Shown here: positions 7,069 to 12,842 of the stretch, piece after piece | Layout of the letters: the number at the start of each line of letters is the position of its first letter | Numbering within the stretch: the stretch's first letter is position 1 | Source: an uncultured Isosphaeraceae bacterium | GTDB taxonomy: Bacteria > Planctomycetota > Planctomycetia > Isosphaerales > Isosphaeraceae | Assembly: GCA_937907405.1 (NCBI GenBank) | Contig: CALCIC010000884.1 | Location: forward strand, 1-12,842 | Length of the DNA: 12,842 bases | Direction of reading: 5' to 3' | The notes under the pieces: generated by a model | Database searches by the model: none | Told to the model about the DNA's origin: nothing | The model's input: only the letters and a program-made list of their open reading frames with translations | Position numbers and translations under genes: made by a program

Positions 7069-7146
7069 CTAATCCGTGACCCTGCGCACGGCCGTCGCGC
7101 CGGCGAGCAGCGAGATGATCGCGAACATCAGCGCGAGTCTGAGCAT
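7069..7146 (-). CDS. Possible 25-residue single-span membrane peptide
   Basis: A 25-codon frame reads MLRLALMFAIISLLAGATAV followed by RRVTD and a TAG stop. It is one hydrophobic span with a positively charged end. AGGAG sits about 7 bases before the ATG. It starts 48 bases after the CsbD-family gene on the same strand and ends before the tetraloop hairpin, so it could be the last gene of that unit. The N-terminus resembles that of small DUF1328/YtjA-type membrane proteins (MLR-AL-F-IIS-IAG), which are normally about 50-55 residues; this one stops near the middle. It could be a truncated remnant, a genuine small peptide, or chance. The good RBS and operon-like placement favour translation. 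Confidence 0.42.
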   Translation of the reverse strand: MLRLALMFAIISLLAGATAVRRVTD

Positions 7147-7194
7147 CAGCAATCTCCTCTTCACATCCAAATCGCCGAGGCAGGCCGGCGATCG

Positions 7195-7644
7195 TCAGAA
7201 GAACCGCCGGGGCGGGGGCTGGGTGGCGCTCGAACTGGCGTAACCGGCGATCATCCCCGCCAGGAAGCCGATGCCGAACGCGGCGGCCACCCACTGCATG
7301 GGGTTGCGAACGACGACCTCGCGCGCGTGCCCGTACTGGTCGCGGGCGGTGTCGGACATCTGCGAATACCCTTCCCGAATCCGGTTCGTCGCCTCGTTGG
7401 CGGCGTGGCCGACGGTCTCGACGGCGCTCGAGAACGCCGACGCGCCCTGGCTGGTCATTTGGTCGAAGAACTTCTCGATCGCTTCGCGCTTCTCACCGGT
7501 CCGCTCCTGGATGCGACCGATAAGCTGATCGATGTTGCCGTTGTTCCAACGAAGATCGTCGTCGGTCAACTGGCCCCACTTCTTCTTGACTTCACCCTTG
7601 AACTGATTCCATTGACCTTGCAGGCCCTGCACGTTGATGGCCAT
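7195..7644 (-). CDS. CsbD-family stress protein with C-terminal membrane segment
   Basis: This 149-residue protein starts with a CsbD-like domain (about residues 5-60). That domain carries the family pattern W-x2-FKGEVKKKWGQLTDDDL (12-31) and the NGNIDQLIGRIQERTGEKRE segment (35-54). CsbD proteins are small, soluble, stress-induced proteins of unknown mechanism, usually 60-70 residues. Here the domain is followed by a helical, Ala/Ser-rich linker (66-110) and a membrane-spanning stretch VAAAFGIGFLAGMIAGY (119-135). A PPPRRFF tail ends the protein. The C-terminal part (VVRNPMQWVAAAFGIGFLAG) resembles DUF883/ElaB-type membrane anchors, so the gene looks like a CsbD-DUF883 fusion that tethers the domain to the membrane. 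The ATG is supported by AAGGAG about 8-9 bases upstream. Stress-related induction is inferred from the family. It may be followed by the 25-residue membrane peptide in one transcript. Confidence 0.88.
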   Translation of the reverse strand: MAINVQGLQGQWNQFKGEVKKKWGQLTDDDLRWNNGNIDQLIGRIQERTGEKREAIEKFFDQMTSQGASAFSSAVETVGHAANEATNRIREGYSQMSDTARDQYGHAREVVVRNPMQWVAAAFGIGFLAGMIAGYASSSATQPPPRRFF

Positions 7645-7752
7645 CGCTTCTTCTCCTTGTGGTTCGAGTGCGCGGCGAGCTGGAAACGACTCGCGGCCTC
7701 GTGCGTCTTGAAAGCAATCGTCATGCCGACTCGCCTCGACCTGGGATGGGGC

Positions 7753-7779
7753 CGATCCTCCTCTGGATCGATCCTCCTC
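7753..7779. repeat. Two direct copies of CGATCCTCCTC
   Basis: CGATCCTCCTC occurs at 7753-7763 and again at 7769-7779, a 16-base period, about 110-135 bases upstream of the CsbD start codon. Tandem sites on nearly the same face of the helix can bind a dimeric activator. Chance or a replication-slippage origin cannot be ruled out. Confidence 0.4.
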
Positions 7780-7845
7780 GGGCCGGTCGGGAGACAAGAG
7801 AAGCAATCCGCGTGCCGCGCGCCCCGCAAGCGAAGCGACCGCCTG

Positions 7846-7867
7846 GGAGGGTTCGTCGCAACCCTCC
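7846..7867 (-). terminator. Perfect 8-bp hairpin downstream of the WD40 gene
   Basis: GGAGGGTT (7846-7853) and AACCCTCC (7860-7867) pair perfectly around a six-base loop. On the minus strand it lies about 127 bases after the WD40 stop and before the CsbD gene. No T-run follows, so it would be a U-less terminator or an RNA-stabilising end. Confidence 0.38.
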
Positions 7868-7993
7868 GCCGATCGATCCCTCAATGGCGCGTCGGGCTGG
7901 TATTCGAAGCCCTTCGCGACAGGAGGGAATCGGCGGCGACCGTCCGGGGCAATCCGCTGCGCAAGCATTGAGAATCGCCCCGAACGCCGTGGT

Positions 7994-10720
7994 TCAAGGG
8001 AGCGTGAACACGTGGGCCTTGTCGTCCGATCCGGCGACGACGATCGCTTTGCCGTCGGGGCTCCAGGCGACGTTGTAGGCCATGACGCCTTGCGGCAGCC
8101 TCTGATTGCCGAGGGACTTGGCGGTCGCGACGTCCCAGAAGTAGATCGTTCCGGCCCAGCCCACCGAGACCAGCAGCTTGCCGTCGGGACTGAACGCGAC
8201 CGAGTACACGTCATCGGGGTGGCCGTCGAGCTTGTTCAGCTCCTTGCCGTCCTCGATGTTCCAGATCCGGATCGTCTTGTCGACCGAGCCCGAGGCGATC
8301 CGGGCGCCGTCCGGGTGGACGGACAGCGAGTAGACCGACGCGCCATGGCCCTTGCTGACGCGAAGCTCCTTGCCATCGGCGGCGTTCCAGTATTTGACCA
8401 GTCCGTCGTCGCCGCCGCTGAACAGGAGGTCTCCCTTGCGACTGTAGGCGACCGCGTAGACCACGTTGGCGTGCGCCGGGAACTCGCGGATCTGCGTCCC
8501 CTTGGCGACGTCCCACTGCCGGATCGTCTTGTCGGCCGCGGCCGACGCAAGCTGCGCGCCGTCGGGCGACCAGGCGACGCCGTAAACCTGCTGGGCGTGC
8601 CCGGCGAGCGTTTTGCCGGCGTCGCTCGCCAACACGTTCCAGACCTGGACCGCCTTGTCGGCGCCGGCGGTCAACACGGTCTGGGGATCGGTCGTGAAAG
8701 CAACCTTCTGGATCGGCCCCGCGCCGGGGAGGGATCGGATTTCGAGCTTGGCCGGGTCGGTCGCGGCCAGGTCGAAAAGTCGAGTCGAGCCGTCGGCCAG
8801 CCCCACCGCCGCGAGCTTGCCGTCGTGGCTGCCGGCCAGCGAGAGGACCGGCGCCGGCAACGGAGCGGAGGTCGACAAGAGCTTGCCGTCGACCGGGTTC
8901 CAGATCCGGACGGTCTTGTCGTCCCCTCCCGTGAGAACCTTGGCGCCGTCGGCCGTCGCGACGACCGCGCGGACGACCTCGCCGTGGCCTTCGAGGGTCC
9001 GCGTCAGCGCGCCTGTTTCCACATCGAACTGGTGGACGCTCTTCTCGTTCGAGGCGATGAACAGCCAGGCGCCGTTGGGATGAGCGGCGATCGCCTGGAC
9101 CGGTCCCTCGCGGCCGGCGAAGATCCGGACGGCCGCGGGCTTGCCGATCCGCAGCGAGCCGTCGGCGCCGGCCGACAGGATCGTCGCGTCGTCGGCCAGG
9201 ATCGCTCCGCCGGCGACGGCCCCCTCGTGCTCGGCGATCGCCTGCAATTCTCGGCCGCCGTCGACCTCCCAGGAGCGGATGCGGGAGTCGGTCGAGGTCG
9301 TGAGCGCGTGCTTGCCGTCCGCGGAAAGGGCGACCGACCCGACCGCGCCGGGGTGGCCGCCGAGGGTCGCCAGCACCTTGGCATCGGCCAGGTTCCAGAT
9401 GCGGGCCGTCTTGTCGGCCGAGCCGGTCGCGAGCCGGGCGCCGTCGCGGTTGACGGCCGCCGACACGACGGCGTCCTCGTGGCCGGCGAACTCGCGGACC
9501 ACCTTGGCGTCGTTCACGTTCCAGAGCTTCACCGACTTGTCGGCCGAGCCCGAGACGAGCTGGGCGCCGTCGCCGGGATGAAACGCCAGCGCCTGAACCT
9601 TCGCGGCGTGTCCCTTCAATTCCTTGACCGGCTTGCCGTCGGCCGCGCCCAAAATCTGGATCGCCCCGTCCTCGCCCCCGGCCGCCACCTGCTGGCCGTC
9701 GCCGCGGAACGCCAGGGCCGACACCGGAGAGGCCAGGGCCGTCGAGGCGGCCGTCGCCTTGGCGTCGGCCGTCTGGAACATCCGGACGATCTTGTCGGCC
9801 GTCGCAACCGCGACCAGCGCGCCGTCCCGGTTCAGCGTCAGGGCGACGACCGGCTGCTCGGCGACGGGCAGTTCCTTGACGAGCGCGCCGTCGTCGGCCT
9901 TCCAGATCCGGACGATCTTGTCGGCGCCCGCCGTCGCGACCTTGGTCCCGTCAGCGCTCGCCGCGAACACCTGAACGGGCGCCTTGGCGTCGATCTTCTT
10001 GGCCGCCGCGACCGGCAGCCGCCAGAGCCTCGTCAGTCCGTCCGACCCGGCCGACGCCAGCAGCGGCTTGCCGGGGACGTACGCCAGCCCCAGGATTTCA
10101 CCGGCGGGTGCTTCGAGGGCGCCGTCGGGACTGAAATCGGCCTTCCAGAATCGGATCGTCCGGGCCTTGTCGCCGGTCGCCAGTTGCGCGCCGTCTTGCT
10201 TCCAGGCGGCGCTCGCGAGTTCGCCGGCGTGCTCGGGAAGGTCCTTGACCGCCTCGCCCTTGGTCAGATCCCAGACCTTCACGGCCTTCCCCGACGCGAC
10301 CGCCGCCTGCTTGCCGTCGGCCTTGACGGCCAGGGCGGCGATGGGCCCCGAGGGACCGTCGAGCGCCCGCGCCGGGGCGGTCCGGGGAAGCTCCCAAATC
10401 CGAACCGAGTGGTCGAGGCTGCACGACGCCAGCTTCGAGCCGTCGGGCGAGAACGCGACGCCCAGCGCGAGCTTGGCATGGCCTTCCAGGACCTTGAGGT
10501 TCTTCCGAGTCGCCGCGTCCCAGAGCCGAACCGTGTTGTCGAACCCCGCCGTGGCGATCGTCTTGCCGTCGGGGCTCCAGGCGACGCCGTAAACCGGATC
10601 GGCGTGGCCGTCGAGCGTCCCAACCTCCGTCGCCTGCTGCGCATACGCCAGGCTCGCGGTCGCGACGGTCGTCGTCAGGGCCGCCCAAAATCGTCCATGT
10701 GCTCGCGCGACGCGTCTCAT
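7994..10720 (-). CDS. Exported 21-blade WD40 beta-propeller protein
   Basis: This 908-residue protein has an N-terminal signal peptide (basic MRRVARAHGR, hydrophobic core, AYA cleavage site near 27/28). WD40 repeats follow directly and run to the last residue. I count 21 repeats of about 42 residues starting at residue 36, which would make three seven-bladed propellers (about 36-325, 326-617 and 618-908). Classic blades (LDGHADPVYGVAWSPDGKTI; ...DNTVRLWD) are clearest in repeats 1, 2, 9, 10, 14 and 17-20; repeats 3-8, 12, 15 and 16 have lost the GH or WD residues. No kinase, caspase or other enzymatic domain is attached, so it is probably a scaffold for protein binding in the periplasm or at the cell surface. 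The ATG has GAGAGG eight bases upstream. It lies 261 bases after an ECF sigma gene on the same strand, with a large inverted repeat between. Its ligand is unknown. Confidence 0.94.
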   Translation of the reverse strand: MRRVARAHGRFWAALTTTVATASLAYAQQATEVGTLDGHADPVYGVAWSPDGKTIATAGFDNTVRLWDAATRKNLKVLEGHAKLALGVAFSPDGSKLASCSLDHSVRIWELPRTAPARALDGPSGPIAALAVKADGKQAAVASGKAVKVWDLTKGEAVKDLPEHAGELASAAWKQDGAQLATGDKARTIRFWKADFSPDGALEAPAGEILGLAYVPGKPLLASAGSDGLTRLWRLPVAAAKKIDAKAPVQVFAASADGTKVATAGADKIVRIWKADDGALVKELPVAEQPVVALTLNRDGALVAVATADKIVRMFQTADAKATAASTALASPVSALAFRGDGQQVAAGGEDGAIQILGAADGKPVKELKGHAAKVQALAFHPGDGAQLVSGSADKSVKLWNVNDAKVVREFAGHEDAVVSAAVNRDGARLATGSADKTARIWNLADAKVLATLGGHPGAVGSVALSADGKHALTTSTDSRIRSWEVDGGRELQAIAEHEGAVAGGAILADDATILSAGADGSLRIGKPAAVRIFAGREGPVQAIAAHPNGAWLFIASNEKSVHQFDVETGALTRTLEGHGEVVRAVVATADGAKVLTGGDDKTVRIWNPVDGKLLSTSAPLPAPVLSLAGSHDGKLAAVGLADGSTRLFDLAATDPAKLEIRSLPGAGPIQKVAFTTDPQTVLTAGADKAVQVWNVLASDAGKTLAGHAQQVYGVAWSPDGAQLASAAADKTIRQWDVAKGTQIREFPAHANVVYAVAYSRKGDLLFSGGDDGLVKYWNAADGKELRVSKGHGASVYSLSVHPDGARIASGSVDKTIRIWNIEDGKELNKLDGHPDDVYSVAFSPDGKLLVSVGWAGTIYFWDVATAKSLGNQRLPQGVMAYNVAWSPDGKAIVVAGSDDKAHVFTLP

Positions 10721-10790
10721 GATTGTTGCCTCTCGTAACCAATCGAATTCAGCGCGATTTCAGGTTCTCAGTCTGTCAACTCAATACAGA

Positions 10791-10858
10791 GGAGGGGGAG
10801 GCTTTCGCCGAGCGGGTCGCGACGGCGATCAACCGGCTCGGCGAGAGCCTCCCCCTCC
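10791..10858. repeat. 68-base near-perfect inverted repeat (23-bp arms)
   Basis: The left arm (10791-10813, starting GGAGGGGGAGGCT) and the right arm (10836-10858, ending AGCCTCCCCCTCC) are reverse complements over 23 positions with one difference, at 10804, where a G-U pair would form in plus-strand RNA. The loop is 22 bases (10814-10835). It sits in the 261-base gap between the sigma-factor stop and the WD40 start, 70 bases upstream of the WD40 ATG. No T-run follows on either strand. It may be a terminator or attenuator between the two genes, or one copy of a dispersed palindromic element. Confidence 0.85.
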
Positions 10859-10981
10859 CGATTCTTCCGCGTTTGTACGACGGACGCTCGGTGTTCGACA
10901 ATTGCACAACATAATGCGTGCGGCTTGCCGTGACAACCATGCGGAGCGACGAGGGCGGGAAGGATGGGCGAAGTTCGAGCG

Positions 10982-11758
10982 TCAGTTCTTCGCGGCGTCG
11001 AAGTTCACTCGCTTGAGGGCGGGCTTGCAGAATTCGAGGAGTTTCAGCTCGCCGAGTTCTTCCTCGACCTCGTCGCGGGTCGGCTCTCTGAGGCTGATGC
11101 AGACCTCGGCGATGAGGAATTCGGCGAATTTATCGCGGGCGCGGTGGAGGGTTTGTCGGAGGTTGCCGGGGGTGATCGACCGGCCGAGCTTGGGGGCGAG
11201 GGCCTCGGCCAGTTCGGGCGACCGGAACTCGGGCCGGGCCACGCGCATTCGGAGCACCTGCAAATACGGCTGGCCGGTGCGCTTCTCCAGTTCTTCGAGG
11301 GAACTCCAGGCGCGGTCGAGCAGGTCTTGCCGCCAGCTCACGAGGAAATCGCGGTCGAAGGCGACGAGCCCCGGATCGCCGAGGGTCGTCTGCTCCAGTT
11401 CGGTGTCGAACCGCCGGGCGGGGTCCTTCTTGCGGAAGTGGTCGACCATCATGTTATGGACGGCCCGCTTGATGTAATCGCGGAACCGGCCCCGGCTGGG
11501 GTCGAACGAACGGAAGCCGCCGCTGAGGAACTTGACGGAGAACTCCTGGTTGAGATCCTTGGCGACCTCGGGATCGCCGACGGCCTTCAGCAGATAGCGG
11601 TGGATCGCCCCGGAATAGCGGAGCATCAGCAGCCCCAGCGCCTGGTCCGCCTCCTCGGGCGTTCCGTGATGCGCCTGAAAAAGCAGCGTCGTCTGAGTCG
11701 ACATCTCTGAGAGCCGCTCGTTCGGTTCGCTCCGATCCAAGTCCGTTCTCCTCGACAT
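10982..11758 (-). CDS. ECF-type RNA polymerase sigma factor with C-terminal extension
   Basis: This 258-residue protein is a sigma-70 family factor of the extracytoplasmic-function type. Region 2 covers about 41-112: the core-binding helices include LMLRYSGAIHRYLLKAVGD, then AKDLNQEFSVKFL (67-78) and the promoter-melting segment RGRFRDYIKRAVHNMMVDHF (89-108). Region 4 covers about 145-216 and ends in a helix-turn-helix, LAEALAPKLGRSITPGNLRQ (183-202), followed by the LHRARDKFAEFL signature. A 42-residue acidic-to-basic tail follows, which short ECF factors lack. No anti-sigma gene is adjacent. The next gene on the strand encodes the exported WD40 protein. The ATG at 11758 has only AAGG close upstream; Met19 is an alternative start. 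The type is secure, but the signal and regulon are unknown. Confidence 0.88.
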   Translation of the reverse strand: MSRRTDLDRSEPNERLSEMSTQTTLLFQAHHGTPEEADQALGLLMLRYSGAIHRYLLKAVGDPEVAKDLNQEFSVKFLSGGFRSFDPSRGRFRDYIKRAVHNMMVDHFRKKDPARRFDTELEQTTLGDPGLVAFDRDFLVSWRQDLLDRAWSSLEELEKRTGQPYLQVLRMRVARPEFRSPELAEALAPKLGRSITPGNLRQTLHRARDKFAEFLIAEVCISLREPTRDEVEEELGELKLLEFCKPALKRVNFDAAKN

Positions 11759-11810
11759 AAACCTTTGCGACGCCTGAAGATTCCATGCCTTGAGTCGGCC
11801 CCGGCCTGCA

Positions 11811-11819
11811 ATTCTATCA
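11811..11819 (-). promoter_or_regulatory. Extended -10 element upstream of the ECF sigma gene
   Basis: The minus strand reads TGATAGAAT, matching an extended -10 (TGnTATAAT) at all but one position. It lies 52 bases before the sigma ATG, giving a leader of about 45 bases. The -35 region 17 bases upstream is only TTCTCG, which an extended -10 can tolerate. A CTCGG-A-CCGAG dyad (11827-11837) falls in the spacer and could be an operator. Confidence 0.35.
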
Positions 11820-11954
11820 GTCCCGGCTCGGACCGAGAATCAAATTACCGGAAATCCGGGTGACAGTTCGTAAGATCGCCCGTACTTGATGGTGAAGGGG
11901 AGACGGACTCAATCGGCTTATCCTCCTCTTCATCATTCCGACGGAGGCTCGATC

Positions 11955-12230
11955 ATGGAAAACCTTGGCAATCGCAAAGTTCGCCGTGATTCCGCATCGT
12001 CACGCTCTCATTTTATCATCGGTTGGATGTGGTTCGTCGGCGCGTTGCGAATTCGGAACGTGGCGCGGGACCTCCGCTCGTCCGGCGGGTTCTCGACACG
12101 GTTCGACTTCGCCTCGCCCCTGTCCGATTCGTTCCGGCGTCGGCGCTGGCGGCCGATTCCATTGCTCGTCGGAACCGGGTCGTCCCCCGCGATGCGTCAG
12201 CGGGCGCGGTGGATCTCCATTCGGAGATGA
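11955..12230 (+). CDS. Doubtful 91-residue Arg/Ser-rich reading frame
   Basis: I do not recognise this product. In its favour, GGAGG (11943-11947) sits seven bases before the ATG. Residues 20-32 (FIIGWMWFVGALR) are hydrophobic with Arg on the far side. Against it, the first 20 codons use A/T third positions freely, unlike the neighbours, and the second half is rich in Arg, Ser and Pro, as expected from random GC-rich frames. A CCTCC (11922-11926) could pair with the GGAGG and hide it. It may be a decayed gene, a recent small gene, or no gene. Confidence 0.22.
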   Translation: MENLGNRKVRRDSASSRSHFIIGWMWFVGALRIRNVARDLRSSGGFSTRFDFASPLSDSFRRRRWRPIPLLVGTGSSPAMRQRARWISIRR

Positions 12231-12485
12231 GCCGACCGTCAAGGCCGCTCACAACCCGTAACAACACGTTGATTTGATATCCGGCGCGCCCACGACGTCG
12301 GGCCGATCGCGACGCCCTCCCCGCGGACGCGAGCGATCGGTTCACGTCCGGGCCGAGGTCGGCCGACTTCCCGGCTCCATCGTCCGCCGCGGCGATCGGG
12401 AACCCACGCCGCGAGTCCGGCCGGCCTCGTTCACGGCTCAACGCGAACCACCCACAGATACAGGTAGGAGAGGAAACGAACCATC

Positions 12486-12842
12486 ATGTCCACCGAGCGC
12501 TATCAGCCCGACGACCTGTCCAGCCTGGCCATGCTCAACCGGGCTGACGTCCGCGTCTTGACCCCCGAACAGGAGCGTGAGCTGCTGGTCGATCTCGACG
12601 CCTGCAAAAAGCTGTTGATGGAAGAGTACACCCGGCTTCAAGGGGCGAAGGGCAGAAAAGCCGAAACCGAAACCGAAGCCGAATTCGACGTCCAGGACGT
12701 GGTCCGGGAGCTGCTCGACCGCGCCGAGGCCGCGACGACGGCCCGCGAGAAGTCGCTTCAGTCGCTGGCGACGCGATACAGCCAGCTTCGGACCCGGCTG
12801 GCGATGGCCAACCTGCGCCTGGTGGCGCACGTCGCCCGGCGG
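12486..12842 (+). CDS. Sigma-70 family RNA polymerase sigma factor (partial, N-terminal 119 residues)
   Basis: The gene runs off the right edge in frame. Residues 25-49 (LTPEQERELLVDLDACKKLL...) match sigma region 1.2, and residues 104-119 (RLAMANLRLVAHVARR) match the start of region 2.1, as in the NLRLV..IA+ signature of RpoD/SigA-like factors. It is therefore a group 1-3 sigma-70 protein, not an ECF factor. Region 1.1 is absent, because region 1.2 begins near residue 25. About 50 residues separate 1.2 from 2.1 and include a Glu-rich run, ETETEAEF (60-67), coded by tandem GAAACC/GAAGCC hexamers. Start choice: the ATG follows AGGAGAGGA (12466-12474), 11 bases away. It may be an alternative principal-like sigma factor; regions 2.4 and 4 outside the window would decide. 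Confidence 0.9.
   Translation, partial: MSTERYQPDDLSSLAMLNRADVRVLTPEQERELLVDLDACKKLLMEEYTRLQGAKGRKAETETEAEFDVQDVVRELLDRAEAATTAREKSLQSLATRYSQLRTRLAMANLRLVAHVARR

Larger units (their letters stand above)
7645..7993. other. 349-base intergenic region upstream of the CsbD gene
   Basis: No convincing gene lies here; the frames that cross it are basic, low-quality shadows. It should hold the CsbD promoter (minus strand) and the end of the WD40 transcript. Recognisable items are the hairpin at 7846-7867 and the 11-base direct repeat at 7753-7779. I found no good -35/-10 pair on the minus strand, so an alternative sigma factor may be used. Confidence 0.6.
11759..12485. other. 727-base region without a convincing gene
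   Basis: It holds the probable promoter of the leftward ECF sigma gene at its left end, a doubtful 91-codon frame (11955-12230), and the long leader of the rightward sigma-70 gene. Small dyads occur at 11827-11837, 11848-11859 and 12303-12310/12333-12340. The stretch 11838-12020 is less GC-rich than the rest of the window. The other frames here are Arg/Ser-rich and look like non-coding shadows. No tRNA-like or rRNA-like sequence was seen. Confidence 0.6.

Noticed and set aside
7682..7707. GGAAAC-N16-CGTC on the plus strand, like an ECF-sigma promoter
   Set aside because: No gene follows on the plus strand before the convergent WD40 gene, and such short matches are frequent.
8012..10738. A 908-codon plus-strand frame fully antisense to the WD40 gene, of the same length as that gene
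   Set aside because: The two frames share codon boundaries, and the repeated WD40 codons avoid TTA, CTA and TCA, so stops are absent on the other strand. The translation shows only a mirror of the repeats. The equal length is a coincidence.
10774..10779. A perfect TTGACA on the minus strand upstream of the WD40 gene
   Set aside because: No -10-like hexamer lies 15-19 bases downstream, so a promoter is not supported.
12303..12340. CCGATCGC / GCGATCGG inverted repeat in the leader of the sigma-70 gene
   Set aside because: The 22-base loop and the lack of any T-run or nearby RBS make it unconvincing as a terminator or riboswitch; the CGATCG core is common in this DNA.
12016..12441. A 141-codon minus-strand frame in the right intergenic region
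   Set aside because: It is rich in Arg, Ser and Ala without motifs, has no recognisable RBS, and fits random GC-rich sequence.
12438..12830. A minus-strand frame with an FGFGFGFGF repeat
   Set aside because: It is antisense to the sigma-70 gene; the repeat is the reverse reading of the GAAACC/GAAGCC hexamers coding for ETETEAE.
1..12842. Search for CRISPR arrays, insertion sequences, tRNA or rRNA genes, or a defence-type gene cluster
   Set aside because: No regularly spaced repeats, transposase motifs, tRNA-like folds or defence-family proteins were recognised by eye in either strand.

Overview
The window is high-GC, densely coded bacterial DNA. Its content points to a planctomycete, probably of the Isosphaeraceae type. 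The reasons are the strong G/C third-position bias that leaves long open antisense frames, an ECF sigma factor beside a very large exported WD40-repeat protein, a divergent TrmB, and an unrecognised gene embedded in a glycolate-oxidase operon. This placement is inferred from gene style; no marker gene was compared.

Left part (1-4224, minus strand). This is a glycolate oxidase operon read right to left: glcD (FAD subunit), an unrecognised 299-residue protein with a ribbon-helix-helix-like N-terminus, glcE (second FAD-binding subunit) and glcF (iron-sulfur subunit, cut by the window edge). The unrecognised gene and glcE overlap by four bases through a TTGA stop/start. The three Glc proteins should together oxidise glycolate to glyoxylate and pass electrons to the respiratory chain.

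Middle part (4225-7146). A family 4 glycosyltransferase gene runs rightward from a promoter region shared with glcD and converges on hisE (histidine biosynthesis, second step). hisE is divergent from trmB (tRNA m7G46 methyltransferase family), whose usual PDPW motif reads PQPY. A tetraloop hairpin follows trmB and also lies beyond a possible 25-residue membrane peptide on the other strand.

Right part (7195-11758, minus strand). An ECF-type sigma factor is followed by an exported 908-residue protein that resolves into 21 WD40 blades, enough for three seven-bladed propellers. After these comes a stress-type CsbD protein with an added C-terminal membrane segment. A 68-base near-perfect inverted repeat separates the sigma gene from the WD40 gene, and a smaller hairpin follows the WD40 gene.

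Right edge (11759-12842). About 0.7 kb lacks a convincing gene, though it holds one doubtful 91-codon reading frame with a good ribosome binding site. The start of a larger sigma-70 family factor runs off the window.

No mobile element, CRISPR array, tRNA or rRNA gene was seen. Most of the window is housekeeping or stress genes. The most unusual items are the 21-blade exported WD40 protein with its sigma factor, the altered TrmB motif, the gene inserted in the glc operon, the large inverted repeat, and the CsbD fusion with its small membrane-peptide neighbour.
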